A stretch of DNA of 64,000 bases from assembly GCF_030272615.1 (NCBI RefSeq), contig NC_081414.1, positions 823,297,896-823,361,895 of the forward strand, given 5' to 3'. This stretch comes from Cryptomeria japonica (Eukaryota; Streptophyta; Pinopsida; Cupressales; Cupressaceae). This document shows positions 24,249-36,595 of this stretch, piece by piece. Each line of letters opens with the position of its first letter. Position 1 is the stretch's first letter. Under the pieces are notes generated by a model that ran no database searches, was not told the DNA's origin, and saw only the letters and a program-made list of their open reading frames with translations. Position numbers and translations under genes: made by a program.

Positions 24249-24888
24249 ATGCCACTATCACACATTTGTGGTTAATGATGTAGAGAATACCAGGATACAA
24301 GATTCTCATTACATTTCCTAAAAGACAACTTTAAGAGTTTTTATCAAGCAAGGATGCTTGACTCGAAAACCACATCTCATCTACCTTCACCCAACTTCCT
24401 CTCTGCATTCTACCCATTATAAGGGGGAAATGGTGTGTTGGGAAAGAGATCAAAATTATTTGCAACTGTAGCTGAAGCTTGTAGTTGTATTCAATCCTTT
24501 TAATACCCATTGTGTTACCTCTGGTTATTTTAGTACCCCTCTAGCTACAAGGCAAGTCATCAAGATACTTTACTTCATGGCATCTAGAAACATTCAAAAA
24601 TATCTCCTTATGCCAAAATTCAGCTGCACCTTCTATGCACTTCATTTTAAAACCTCTAGAAGCAAGGTAATAAAACTTCCCAAAAGCTTATCTCTATAAA
24701 TATCTTTATCTCCTACATTGTGAAATGCAACATGCAAATAATATATCTATTTTGCTAAGGAGTGTTAATTGGAAATGACTAATGACCATATTTACCAATT
24801 TGTGAAGTGTCGAAAACTGACTATGAGGTCTATACTTTAGATTATTCCACATATTGTAATTAATCTGTGTCAGATGGACTTTTCTGCC
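24249..24888. other. ~640-bp block present in copy A, absent in copy B
   Basis: Copy B jumps from tatgggtcatgcca directly to tttcctgatataaaatat (38744). In copy A the two words are 640 bp apart and both edges carry gcca, so a deletion in B by microhomology is the simplest reading. No gene is seen in the block. Confidence 0.6.
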
Positions 24889-25194
24889 ATTTCCTGATAT
24901 AAAATATATCACAAGCAATCTTTCATTCCAATAGTCCTGACACCTGTACATGACTCACAAACCTCAACACATATTAATATTGGTAGCTTCTCATTGAATA
25001 TTAAATCTATGTTGTCATCCATATTTTTCTTCCTCTGATAGGTAGAGTATTTTCTATACAAAAGGATAGATTAGAATCTTAGATCAAGATTTCATATGTG
25101 CACAAAAAGAGGTTTCTAAAATATTTCATATGCATATGCATGACACTTACAGTGAAGATGTGATGTGTTTGTTATATTACTTTTTTTTTGCAAT

Positions 25195-25505
25195 GAGTAA
25201 TGAAATATTTTCCTTAATTATTCGACAATTTTTGTGCAATTGAAAAATATTCACCAATGTAATTATTGTTTTCTACCAAAAATAATGAAAGATTTGCCTT
25301 TATTTTTTTAAAATTTTCACACAATAAGAAAACATTCACCAACAAAATTAATTTTTTTTTCCAAAAACAATGAAAAATTCACCTTAATTTTTGTACAATT
25401 CTTATGCAACTTAGAAAAATTCGCCAACAAAATTTAATATTTTTTCATTATTAAAAAAAATAGCCAAAAAGTAATATTTCCCCCAAAATAATGAAAGATT
25501 TCCAG
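25195..25505. repeat. ~85-bp AT-rich tandem repeat (copy A)
   Basis: Units begin aatgaaatattttcctt (25199), aatgaaagatttgcctt (~25285), aatgaaaaattcacctt (~25369) and a partial one at ~25490. Each contains a gccaacaaaatt- or accaatgtaatt-like centre. The same array is in copy B at 39052-39365. Confidence 0.75.
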
Positions 25506-25547
25506 GATTTTATTCCTTTACTGAAGGGGGTTTCTTAAATTTATCTA

Positions 25548-27032
25548 TGTTGGGATTATAGTAGAAAGACAGATTGTTGGCATTTCAAAAAGGATATTGA
25601 GAAGGTTGTTGGAGATTATTGATATAACTGAAGAAGGATGATAACTATCTCAATAATATTATTTTGTCATTGATGTCAAGAGATTGATTTTCTGATTCAG
25701 TATGATGTTGCCATATCTTAAGAAGTATGTTTTGATGAGTATTAAGAAGTCGATAAGTGACACAGAAAGAAAATGATAATAAAGGGGAGAAATGAGTTAT
25801 TCAATGGGCAACTACTACTGAGTTAGACAATGATGAGATTATGTTTTTTTTATTGTTTTGATATCCTAAATACATTATTTAATACCATACTATGTCATCG
25901 AGCAAAGAACCTAGTCGGTAAACCCTAAGGTTATCGATATCGGTTAATGAAGACAGAATGTCTATTGAGTGAAGTTCAGTGTTAATGGAGTAACAACCGA
26001 GTTACAATAGATCATATTGGATGAATACAAGCATTATTTAATGAAGGACAATGATGAGATGGAGTTGATTTAATGATTGCAATGCTGCACATGAAGTTTG
26101 TTATGGATCTATGGCAATGGAAGATCGACAGGAAGATTACAGCTCAGATTGAACTGCAATAACCTTGTGCAAGTTCCAAGAAAGGAATGCAAGTCCCGAG
26201 GCAAGGTAAAAAAATTTTAGATCGAAGGATACATTGAACCTGGTCAAGTGTGAAGATCTAATGGCTAAGATTGATCATGGGAAATGTGATCAAGGATATT
26301 AAGCGGTGAGAATTGTTTATAAATAAGAAATTGTTGATGAACAATGTATGTGGGCAAGTGTAAGCACAGGGATGCTACGTAGTGATTACCGAGCATAGAA
26401 GCTTGAAGACCTATTTGAATAACAGAATAAGGAGCCCAGCAGAAGAATAGATAAGTCTTATAACTAGATTGTTTTGAGCAAATAAGAATCTGCTTTAGCA
26501 TTTTAGATGTAAAGTTGCAAATATATTTTTATTACTGTTATTTTGTAAGTGACAGAAAATCTCTTAACCAAGTGGACATAACAGTCTTATTTGTAAACCC
26601 TCCAACAAGGTGACATTCTAAATGAGTGTTTGAAATCCTTTAACAAGGTCACTTCTAACAAAGTGAAGATCCTAACAGATATGAGGGAAATCCCTTAACC
26701 GAGTCACATCTAGCAATGTGTTTGTAATCTTTAACAGGATTTTGTTTTAACCGAGCATACTCTAGAAGAGTATATTTCTTAGTGGGTCTGAAATCCCACA
26801 GTGGTTTTTCCCTATTTGGGTTTCCATGTTAAATTTGGTGTTATATGTGTTATGATGATTATGTGTTTATGAGTTTTCATGTTTAGTAGTTTCTAGTTAT
26901 ATTGCTGAAGTATATGTTATCGAGGTTGAATTTGTTGATTTTATGGAAGATTAATTTTGTATGATTCAGCCCCCCCTCTCATCTTGTTAGCTATTGGCAT
27001 TAGTACTTTACGTTTAGTATCAGAACTTAACA
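25548..27032 (+). repeat. Copia-2 5' LTR
   Basis: Starts TGTTGGGATTATAG and ends AACTTAACA. It contains cagtggtttttccctatttg and tttccatgtt near 26800-26830 and gattcagccccccctctcat near 26963, the reverse complements of boxes in the Copia-1 LTR. Confidence 0.94.
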
Positions 27033-27046
27033 ATGGGTATTAGAGC
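27033..27046 (+). other. Copia-2 primer-binding site, altered
   Basis: Reads atgggtattagagc right after the LTR. It is TGGTATCAGAGC with an extra G and C-to-T, so the site is weakened for tRNA-iMet. Confidence 0.75.
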
Positions 27047-27128
27047 TTTGGACTCTGGAAGAAAAGTTTAAAGGTACTTGAGGCAAAGATTCGAAGATGT
27101 ATTAAAGGGATGCACCAAAGCTGAACAA

Positions 27129-28023
27129 GTCAAGTTTCTCCACATGGCAGAAAAGGATGAAGCTGCATCTATTAGGAATTGGAGAATATGCAACATATTA
27201 TCTAGAGATTGATTACATTGCACTGAGAACCAACCCGATGACCTTGGAAAACATAAAGGCAAAGCAAGAACATATCCAAGCTATGATTGAAATAACATCA
27301 GCACTGACCGACTTAGAGTTTAGTGATCTAGAAGGCTATAATGATGCAAAGGCAATGTGGTCTAGGCTTATATCTATGTATGGTGGTGATGAACATGTCC
27401 AAAGAGAAAAGGTAGATAGTCTAAGAGGACAACATGAATCCATGAGGATGAATGAAGGAGAAAACATAACACAATACAGTACAAGGTTGAAAGAGATTGT
27501 CAATCAAATTAAAGGAGCAGGTGGAACTATTGAAGAAAAGGATGTAACAAGTAAGTTGTTGAGAACCCTTCTACTAGCTTATGCTATTTGAGTCTCTGCA
27601 ATCAATGAACTGAGGTCTGTACCTAACATGCTAGTTTCCTTGGATGCTACTATTGGTAAGCTACATGCATTTGAGTTAAGTAATTTTGATAACAGTGGGT
27701 CTTCGGTAAATAAAGTTGAATATGTATTCAGTTCTTTTCATCTTGGTGAATCTAATGTTTATAATGATAGAATGAATAAGTATTCTGAAGGAAATCATAA
27801 TGGAGCAAGTGAAATATTTCATAAAAACATGGAAGAAGTTCACAAACTATATGAGGAAATCAAAAAGAAAGAAGAGTTTGAAGCACTATTAGCCAGAAGG
27901 TTACCGAGAGGCAAAGGTAAGTATAAAGGAAAGCTACCTTTGAAATGTTTCAATTGTGATAAAATAGGACATATAGCTTCTAACTGTCTAAATAGAGAAT
28001 CTAGTGAAAAGAGAGATTACTGA
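27129..28023 (+). pseudogene. Copia-2 Gag
   Basis: Reading begins before the first visible Met (27157) with F-x-T-W-Q-K-R, the usual entry to the Copia capsid, then MKLHLLGIGEYATYYLEID and ALTDLEFSDLEGYNDAKAMW (UBN2-type Gag), then MYGGDEHVQREKV. A TGA at 27589 breaks it. The second piece (27628-28023, same frame) ends with the zinc knuckle CFNCDKIGHIASNC. The knuckle is intact with CX2CX4HX4C spacing. The product would coat the element RNA in particles. A stop after EKRDY separates it from protease in the same frame. Confidence 0.9.
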
Positions 28024-28071
28024 GAAGATAGACAGAAAGACAACCACTATAGAGGACACCGAGACTTTAGA

Positions 28072-28449
28072 ATGAGAGATAGAAAGACATGCCTAGTTGC
28101 TGATGAGGAATCCAACGATGACAAATCTGATGAAACTGATACTGAGGAATTTGTTTATGTGGCTATTAAAGATGGATCTGATGAAGAAAGGTATGAGGAA
28201 AAAACCCTAGTATCTCACATAAACACTAATGATTCTTGGATCAGAGATAGTGGATGCTCTCATAACATGGCAGGTGATAAACACAAGTTTGTAAAACTTG
28301 AAGATTATGATGGAGGTTATGTAAGATTTGGTAATGATGCCCCATGTCCAGTGAAAGGTAAAGGTTCTATCACACTTCTTGACAATGGTAAATGTAATGA
28401 TGTATACTGGGTTGAAGGATTGAAATACAATTTGTTGAGTGTAGCATAG
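28072..28449 (+). pseudogene. Copia-2 aspartic protease
   Basis: An acidic linker (DEESNDDKSDETDTEEF) leads to SWIRDSGCSHNMAGD, where DSG is the active site, and on to VYWVEGLKYNLLSVA. It is in the same frame as gag and is closed by a single TAG after LLSVA, after which the frame stays readable into the pre-integrase region. Confidence 0.9.
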
Positions 28450-29370
28450 CTAAACAATACAGGTTACCGAATAGAATTTCAAAAAGGAATTGTCAAAGTT
28501 CATGACAAACAAGGAAAATTAGTTTCTACCAGGACTCAAACAAGAGGTAATACATTTCATCTTGACTCAACTTAGGAAAAATGTCTATATGATAAGATAG
28601 AAGAAACTTGGTTATGGCATAAAAGGTTTTGTCATGTAAATTTTGATAATCTGATCAAAATAAGTAAGAAGTGTCGAGTAAGAGGTCTACTGAGTCTAGA
28701 AAAACCTGAGAATGCTATGTGTCGAGGATGCCAGATGGGTAAGATGACAAGATCAAGCTTTACAAGTAAGTCCTACACTTCTAAAGGAATTTTAGATCTA
28801 GTACACACTGATCTATGTGGCCCTATGAAAGTTCAGAGTTATTATGGTGATAAATATTTCATATTATTTATGGATGATTACTCAAGGATGATGTCAGTAA
28901 TGTTTTTAAAAGAGAAATTAGAAGCTTTTAAAATGTTTAAATGGTACAAGGCAAGAGTTGAAAATGAAACAGGAAGACAACTGAAATGTCTTAGATCTGA
29001 TAGAGGGGGAGTGTTCACTTCCGATGAATTTAACTTATTCTACAATGATCATGGTATAAAAAGGCAAGTGTCTGCACCGAGAACACCTCAGCAAAATGGG
29101 ATAGCTGAGAGAAGAAATAGATCAATTGTAGATTGTGTCAGAACCCTGATGATAGAAAAGAGGGTACCTCAAACATTTTGGAGAGAAGCAATAAGCATTG
29201 TTGTTTACACCCTAAACCGAGTTCAACTAAAGAAGGGAACTATGAAGACACCATATGAGATCTAGTATGGCAAGAAACCTAATGTAAGTTATTTTAAAAT
29301 CTTTGGAAGTAGATGCTATGTTCACAAAGATGACAGAAATGGAAAGTTTGATCAGAAAAGTGAGGAACAT
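28450..29370 (+). pseudogene. Copia-2 GAG-pre-integrase and integrase
   Basis: After the stop at 28447 the frame continues through a GAG-pre-integrase region (WLWHKRFCHVNFDNL, then CRGCQMGKMTRSSF) into the open piece 28717-29265. There HTDLCGPM, CLRSDRGGVFTSDEF and PQQNGIAERRNRS show the complete D, D and E of the integrase core. A TAG follows PYEI at 29263, and a one-base loss near 29370 (before LGYSSRSKAFK) shifts the rest of the polyprotein into another frame. Integrase would join the cDNA ends to host DNA, giving the 5-bp duplication seen here. Confidence 0.92.
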
Positions 29371-30443
29371 TTCTAGGTTATTCTTCTAGAAGTAAAGCAT
29401 TTAAATGTCTGATCAAATCATCTAACAAAATAGTAGAAAGTGCAAATGTAAAAATTGATGAATTTGTAGAAAGAAATGATGAAGGAAATTCCAAAGAACC
29501 AGAAGATTATGAAGAATTTGTTTATGTTCAACTGAGAAGTCCTACCAAGAAAGCTACTGAAGAAGATGAAGAGAATGTCCAATTACCGAATGATGAAGAA
29601 GATCATACAGAACCTACCGAGCCTATATTAGCCAAATATGTCAGAAGACATCATGCATCAAGTCAGATTATAGGAGATAAGGATGATCCAATGATGACAA
29701 GGAACAAACTAAGATAGAACACATGTCTAATATCTGAATTTGAACTAAGAATAGTAAAAGAGGCATTTGATAGTGAAGATTGGGTAAATGCTATGATAGA
29801 AGAAATTGATCAAATCAAGAAGAATGAAACATGGACACTGATTCCAAGACTAAAGGACAAAAATGTAATTGGTACAAAGTGGATTTTCAGAAACAAGCTA
29901 AATGAAAAAGGTGAGGTCATTCGCAACAAAGAAAGACTAGTTTGCAAAGGTTATGCTTGAGAAGAAGGAATAGATTATGGTGAAACTTTTGCACATGTGG
30001 CTAGACTTGAGGGAGTAAGAACATTGTTGGTATATGCTGCTTTCAAAAATTTCAAGGTATATCAAATGGATGTTAAATCTGTATTTTTGAATGGTATACT
30101 AGAAGAAGTTTACATTGAACAACCTGAAGGATTTGTTGAAGACAAGAATAAAGATCAGGTATGTAAACTAAACAAAGCTTTATATGGTCTGAAACAAGCA
30201 CCTAGAGCATGGTATGAAAGACTACACTCTTATTTGATCAAGATTGGTTTTATAAGGATAGGTGAAAACAACAACATGTACATGAAGAGTGATGAGGACA
30301 ATGGAATACTGATCTCACTTATATTTGTTGATGATATTATATTTTGTGTTAATGACTCCTTATGCAAGAGCTTTGGAAATGAAATAAGCAAAGAATTTGA
30401 GATGTCATTAATCGGTGAGATAAAGTATTTTATATGTTTATAG
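29371..30443 (+). pseudogene. Copia-2 linker and reverse transcriptase
   Basis: From LGYSSRSKAFKCL an acidic linker leads through a stop near 29715 to NVIGTKWIFRNK and RLVCKGYA, then a stop at ~29958. The open piece 29997-30443 has [17 protein letters not shown] (catalytic Asp), [22 protein letters not shown] and LIFVDDIIF (catalytic DD). It ends EIKYFICL followed by a stop where the family usually reads on. All pieces lie in one frame after the shift at 29370, so only point mutations stop it. Confidence 0.92.
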
Positions 30444-30452
30444 ATACTGCAA

Positions 30453-31277
30453 ATGAAAGATGAGATTTTCATTACTCAAATCAAGTACATAAAAGAAATC
30501 TTGAAGAAATTTGGAATGGAGGATTCTAAGCCAGTAAGTAATCCTATGACTACTAACTGTAAACTATCAAAGAATGATGAATCTGCATCTGTTGATGAGA
30601 CACTTTACCGATCTATGATTGGAAAGTTGCAATATGTTGTGCATAGTAGACCAGATATAGCACATGCAGTAGGTATTGTTGCAAGATTTTCTGTAGATCC
30701 CAAGGAAACCCATATGACAGAAATCAAGAGAATTTTTAGATACCTAAGAGGCACAGAGGATTATGGCTTAGTATATGAAAAGAGAAATGATTTTTATTTA
30801 AAAGTTTATACTGATGCTGATTGGGCAGGCAACATAGATGATAGGAAAAGCACAAGTGGTGGAGCTTTCTTTTTAGGAGAAAGACTAGTAAGTTGGCTTA
30901 GCAAGAAACAAGGATGTATTTCACAGTCAACAGCAGAATCTGAATATGTTGTTGCAACATTGAATAACACAAATATAGCATGGATAAAACAACTATTGGA
31001 AGGTATAAATGAAAAAGTTACCAAGCCAGTAACTATATTTTGTGATAATACTAGTGCCATTAACATTTCAAACAACCTAGTAATGCACTCTAAGACAAAG
31101 CATATCTCTATAAAGTATCATTATCTCAGAGAAGAAGTTCAAGAGAAGAATGTTATGCTGGAATATATCAGTTCAAAGGAGCAAATCGCAGACATCTTCA
31201 CAAAGCCACTGCCAAGGGACACTTTTGAGTATCTCAGAAGCAAGTTAGGGGTCCTACCCCTATCTTCTACTCACTGA
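30453..31277 (+). pseudogene. Copia-2 RT C-terminus and RNase H
   Basis: A 274-codon open piece, the longest intact pol segment in the window. Order: SMIGKLQYVVHSRPDIAHAV, VYTDADWAGNIDDRKSTSGG (first Asp), SWLSKKQGCISQSTAESEYV (Glu), [13 protein letters not shown] (Asp), HYLREEV, and the tail [20 protein letters not shown]. All catalytic residues are present. It is in frame with RT, separated by one stop. The stop at 31275 is the natural end of the polyprotein, ~370 bp before the 3' LTR. Confidence 0.93.
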
Positions 31278-31649
31278 CAGAGTTTGGTAAAAGCATCAAT
31301 TCAATGAATCAAAAGAATATTATGTGTGGATTGATGTTGATTTATGCACTTTAGAAGGTTTTCTAAAGGTGTGCAAGAAATAGTGAATAGAGACAAGTTG
31401 CTCTGACCAAGACTAAGATGATACATAGCAAGGCAAATCACTTCATAGAGGAAGAAATCATGATTTAGTTCTTTTACTTTTTGGCATTGTTGTCAAAGGG
31501 GGAGAAGTCTAAATGGACTAAATGAAGTTGATATAGTAACAAAAGTCTACTAATAGGGGGAGAAGACTTCAGAGAAGATTTCAGAATGAAGAAGTTGATA
31601 CAACAATCTGAATCAAGTTGATTTTGCAATTAATGCCAAAGGGGGAGAT
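31278..31649 (+). other. Copia-2 3' untranslated region with repeated polypurine tracts
   Basis: Three G-rich tracts of similar design follow one another: tgtcaaagggggagaagtc (~31492), aataggggg plus agaagac (~31551) and gccaaagggggagat at 31635-31649. Only the last touches the LTR and is the working polypurine tract. Confidence 0.8.
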
Positions 31650-33134
31650 TGTTCGCATTACAGTAGAAAGACAGATTGTTGGCATTTCAAAAAGGATATT
31701 GAGAAGGCTGTTGGAGATTATTGATATAACTAAAGAAGGATGATAACTATCTCAATAATATTATTTTTTCATTGATGTCAAGAGATTGATTTTCTGATTC
31801 AGTATGATGTTGCCATGTCTTAAGAAGTATGTTTTGATGAGTATTAAGAAGTCGGTAAGTGACACCGAAATAATATAATAATAAAGGGGAGAAATGAGTT
31901 ATTCAATGGGCAACTACTACCGAGTTAGACAATGATGAGATCATGTTGTTTTGATTCTTTTGATATCCTAAATATATTGTTTAATACTGTACTATGTCAT
32001 CAAGCAAAGAACCTAGTCGGTAAACCCTAAGGTTATCAATATCGGTTAAAGAAGATAGAATGTCTACCAAGTGAAGTTCAGTATTAACCGAGTAACAACC
32101 AAGTTACAACAGATCGTATTGGATGAATACAAGCATTATTTAATGAAGGATAATGATGAGCTAGAGTTGATTTAATGATTGGTATGTCGCACATGAAGTT
32201 TGTTATGGATCTATGGCAATGGAAGATTGACAGGAAGATCCACAGCTTAGATTGAACCGCAATAACCTTGTGCAAGTTCCAAGAAAGGAATGCAAGTCCC
32301 AAGGCAAGGTAAAACATTTTCATATCAAAGGATACATTGAACCTGGTCAAGTGTGAAGATCTAATGGCTAAGATTGATCATGGGAAATGTGATCAAGGAG
32401 ATTAAGTGGTGAGAATTGTTTATAAATAAGAAATTGTTGATGAACAATGTATGCGGGCAAGTGTAAGCACAGGGATGCTACATAGTGATTACCGAGCATA
32501 GAAGCTTGAAGAACTGTTTGAATAACAGAGTAAGGAGCCCAGTAGAAGACTAGATAAGTCTTATAACTACATTGTTTTGAGCAAATAAGAATCTGCTTTA
32601 GCATTTTAGATGTGAAGTTGCAGATATATTTGTATTACTATTATTTTGTAAGTGGCAGAAAATCTCTTAACCAAGTGGACTTAACAGTCTTATTTGTAAA
32701 CCCTCTAGCAAGGTAACATTTTAAATGAGTGTTTGAAATCCATTAACAAGGTCACTTCTAACAAAGTGAAGGTCCTAACAGATCTGAGGGAAATCCCTTA
32801 ACCAGGTGACATCTAGCAATGTGTTTGTAATCTTTAACAGGATTTGCTTTTAACCGAGCATACTCTAGAAGAGAATATTTCTTAGTGGGTCTGAAATCCC
32901 ATAGTGGTTTTTCCCTATTTGGTTTTCCACGTTAAATCTAGTGTTATATGTGTTATGATGATTATGTGTTTATGAGTTTGCATGTTTAGTAGTTTCTGGT
33001 TATATTGTTGAAGTATATGTTACCAAGGTTGAATCTGTTGATTTTATGGAAGATTAAGTTTGTATGATTCACCCCCCCTCTCATCTTGTTAGCTATTGGC
33101 ATTAGTACTTTAAATTTAGTATCAGAACTTAAAA
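31650..33134 (+). repeat. Copia-2 3' LTR
   Basis: Starts TGTTCGCATTACAG and ends AACTTAAAA (terminal CA mutated). Same length as the 5' LTR. Directly followed by the target duplication atcta. Confidence 0.94.
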
Positions 33135-33184
33135 ATCTATGGTTATAACATATGATCCTATTTTGTTAATTTAAAATGATCTAT

Positions 33185-33655
33185 TTCCACATCTCCCTCC
33201 TTCCCTCCTTCCCTCCTTCCCTCCTTCCCTCCTTACCTCTCTTCTTCTCTTTTTCGCTGCCTATCCCTCTAGATGTCTCTCTATATCTCTTCATCTCACC
33301 TCTCCCTCTCTCTATATTGATACTCCACCTCTCTTTGTCCCTCTTTATAATTCTCTTCATCTGTATATTTCTCTACTTCTCTCTATCTTTATATCTCTAG
33401 AGACTTCTCCATTTCTTACACTTTCTCTACATATCCTCTCATCTCATTCTTTCTCTTGTAAGATTTAGGCCTATATCCCTATCTCTTCATCCATCCAGGT
33501 TAGCCCTTCTCTCTTTATCACATTTAGTAAACCAATCTCCCCCTCTCCCTCTCCCTCATCTTGATACATGCATACATACATACATAACCAATCTCCCCCT
33601 CTCCCTCTCCCTCATCTTGATACATACATACATACATACATACATACATTATATG

Positions 33656-33687
<32 letters not shown>

Positions 33688-33700
33688 TGTATGTACATAG
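33185..33700. repeat. (CCTT)n, CT-rich and (CATA)n/(TATG)n microsatellites (copy A)
   Basis: (CCTT)n lies at ~33190-33232, then CT-rich DNA. The phrase accaatctccccctctccct is present twice, each time followed by a CATA run (33566-33586, 33621-33649). The second run is joined head to head to a TATG run (33650-33693), giving a perfect-type palindrome. Copy B has a shorter version at 39465-39900. Confidence 0.85.
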
Positions 33701-34689
33701 ATATATCTAGGCTATTGATAAACATTTAAATAAAATTTTATCTGATAAGTGGTTAACAAATAATTGATAAGTAGTATGTTAAATTAACATGAAATTTATT
33801 TGATGAGTGTTTTTAAACCATTAACATTTATTTACCACTTTTACAATTGGTTTAGATAACTATTAAAGAATTTATAAAATATTAATAATAATAATAATTT
33901 AATAAAAGAATTAATAGTTCACAATGAGATATAATAATTTAATAATAATTATAATTTTTTAAAGTAATAATAATTAAAAAATATGAAATAATAATAATAC
34001 TATAATATAGTATAATACTAAATAATTGGTTATTATTTTTATTATTATATTATTTTAATTATTATATAAATAATATTATTAACAATTAATTTTATATACA
34101 TATATATTAATTGTGTTAAAGATTTAACATAAATTTAATCATGAAAATATATTAAAATCTTATGACATATTTGATGAAAGAAATGATTGTTATGTTTTTC
34201 CAATAATTAAATTTAATACAACTTGTGAAAGAAAATTATATAAAAAACAAGTGCCACGTAGTGGCGAGTACTTGCCATCATAGTATTGTAATAAAAATAT
34301 TTGTTCTAATTTATAATTATTGTATTTTAGAATCATTATTATTTTAAAATTATATTAGAATAATAATATTTATGTAACATTAACTACAAATATTGTTTTA
34401 ATAAATTAATGTAAACTAGCAATTCCATTTTGGTGTGCAATGGGTATGCCAAAGAGGCGTGGAAGGTCAATTGGGGAAATTTTGGTCTATTTTTTTGGAT
34501 AAATTTTTGTATTGCATGATGTCAATTTGTGGCCATCATGTTGTTTGTACAAAAAGGGACTTAATTGAGAGGTGATAACTTAAAATCAACTATGCATCCA
34601 CTTAAAAGGATTTAAGATCATAACTGAAGTAAAACCTTTGAATTGAGAAGATAATAAATTTTTATTAACGATGGGGTCATATTATCTTT
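33701..34689. other. AT-rich DNA of copy A without gene
   Basis: Mostly AATAAT-type DNA. A less AT-rich phrase (ccaaagaggcgtggaaggtc, ~34450) is conserved in copy B (~40700), but no frame is sustained. Confidence 0.5.
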
Positions 34690-36595
34690 GCAATAGGGTG
34701 AGGACAAGAGTGAGGTTGAGATAGGGCTATAAAGAGGGATACATAGAGGGGTAAGAGTGAGAGAGATATTGGTAAAGAGATAGATATAGAGATAGATAAG
34801 AAGATGAAGATATAGATGGAGTCAAAGATAGAGATGGAGAATGGGGAGAGGAAGATGGAGAGAAGGAGAGAGAGATATGAGAGAGAAAGAGAGAGGGGAG
34901 AGGAATATATAGATATGGAAGGGAAAAATAAATAGTTGGAGAGAGATGAATATATAGAAAGATAAAGATAGATAAATGAAGTGATATATAGAGAGAAGGA
35001 GAGATATAGTGGTTGAGAGAGCTAGAGATAGAGGGATAGATGAAAGAAGAGATAGGGAGAAATAGATATAGAGAGGTAAAGAGATATAGATATATAAGTC
35101 CAAAAGAGGGAGAATGATAGAGAGATGGATGGATAGAAGGAGGCATGTATAAAGATTAGGGGGGGAGATGAAGATAGAGAAAAAGAGGAGGCAAAAAAGA
35201 TAGAGCAAGGGAAAGGGGGATATATAGAGATGGGAAGAGGGAGAGAGATAAATAAATGGACAAATAGAACTAGAGAGAGGGTGAGAGAAATATAGGACAT
35301 ATATATATATATATTGGAAGAGAAAGAGAGAGAGATATAGAGATATAAAGGGATAAAAATGGAGAGAGGTAGAGATATAAATAGATAAATAGGGGGATAA
35401 GGAGGGAATGAGGGAGGGAGAGGTGGGGAGAAATAGAGAGGAGAATTAAATAAAGAGAGGGATGGCCCAAAGAGAGAGAGTGGAGGAAATTGATGTAGAT
35501 AGAGGAAAATATAGATAGACAGAGAGCGATAGAAAGATAGAGAGAGATAAAGATATATGTATAGAAAGAGATAGATAAATGAGCTGAAAAGAAATAGAGA
35601 GAAATATAGAAAAAGATATATTTGTGCGAGAGATTTGGAGAAAATGAGAGAGAGGCGGGCAAAAGTGAGAGAAATGAGTTGACAAAGACAAGTAATGGAG
35701 AGAGAAAGGTATATAATTTAGAGAGAGGGAGAGGGATAAAGAGGGGGAAACATAGAGATGTAGAGATAGAGAAAGAGAGAGGGAAAAACATGGAGTGTGT
35801 GTATATACATTAGAGAGAATAACTAGAGAAATATAAAAAGAGGGACAGTTGGGGAGATAGGGAGAGAAGCGATATATAAGTATATAAAGAGATAGATATA
35901 GGGATGGATAGGATCTAAAGAGTAAATATAATTTATAAAATATAGAGGAGATGAGCAAGAGGGATACATGGAAGGAGAGAAAAAGGGGGAGAGCAAGAAA
36001 TAGAGATAGAAAGATGGTCAGAATTCGAAAGGGTGAGATAGAGAGATAGAAAGATAAAGATATAGTAAGTGATATATGGAGAGGTAGAGAGGGGTATGCA
36101 GAGAGTGAGAGAGATGAAGGAAGAGGAGTGTATAATATCTAGAGATACTGAGATAGAATAGAGATAGGGAGGGAGAAATAGTCTGGAGTATGTATTTGTG
36201 TGAGTGAGAGAGATATAGATATAAAGATTTGAAGGGAGTTTAAGACAAAATGTGTGTAAGTAAAAGATATATAGAGATAGATATAAAGAAGAAGAAATAT
36301 ATTAAAAAAATGGAGAGGGGTGAGTGGGAGACAAATGATATTGGAGTAGAGAGATATGAAAAGAGGGAGTGAGAAGGGGAGAGAGAGATGGATAGAGAGA
36401 AAGAGAGATACAGAGCTAGATAGAGTGGAGAGGATAGAAGGGGAGAAGATAGAGATAGAGGGAGAGGTAAGGAGATATAGATAAAGGAGACAGATGGAGA
36501 TGGAGATAATAATCGAATTACATGTTACCATCAACATAACTCTCCAAGGACATATGATATATCCTAAAATTATTGGCATGAAATGAGTAATCAAA
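34690..36595. repeat. ~1.9-kb GA-rich polypurine tract (copy A)
   Basis: The plus strand is overwhelmingly A and G with T only in ATAGAT/ATATAG words (units such as gagagagatagagatagag). It is a degenerate minisatellite. The long minus-strand frames here (rich in Ser, Leu, Tyr, Ile, Pro) are translations of the CT-rich strand and not genes. Confidence 0.92.

Larger units (their letters stand above)
25548..33134 (+). mobile_element. Copia-2: Ty1/copia LTR retrotransposon, nearly complete
   Basis: LTRs 25548-27032 and 31650-33134 are both 1,485 bp. The flanking target duplication atcta (25543-25547 and 33135-33139) is perfect, and copy B shows the empty site (aaagttatctatggttataac near 39400). 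The internal region holds gag, protease, integrase, RT and RNase H in Ty1/copia order. Only a handful of stops and one frameshift (near 29370) break it, so it is the best preserved autonomous-type element in the window. Comparing ~240 bp of the LTRs by eye gives ~14 differences. Confidence 0.96.

Noticed and set aside
34727-36594. Long minus-strand ORFs rich in Ser, Leu, Tyr and Ile (up to ~170 codons)
   Set aside because: Low-complexity reading of the CT-rich strand of the polypurine tract; several frames are open at once.
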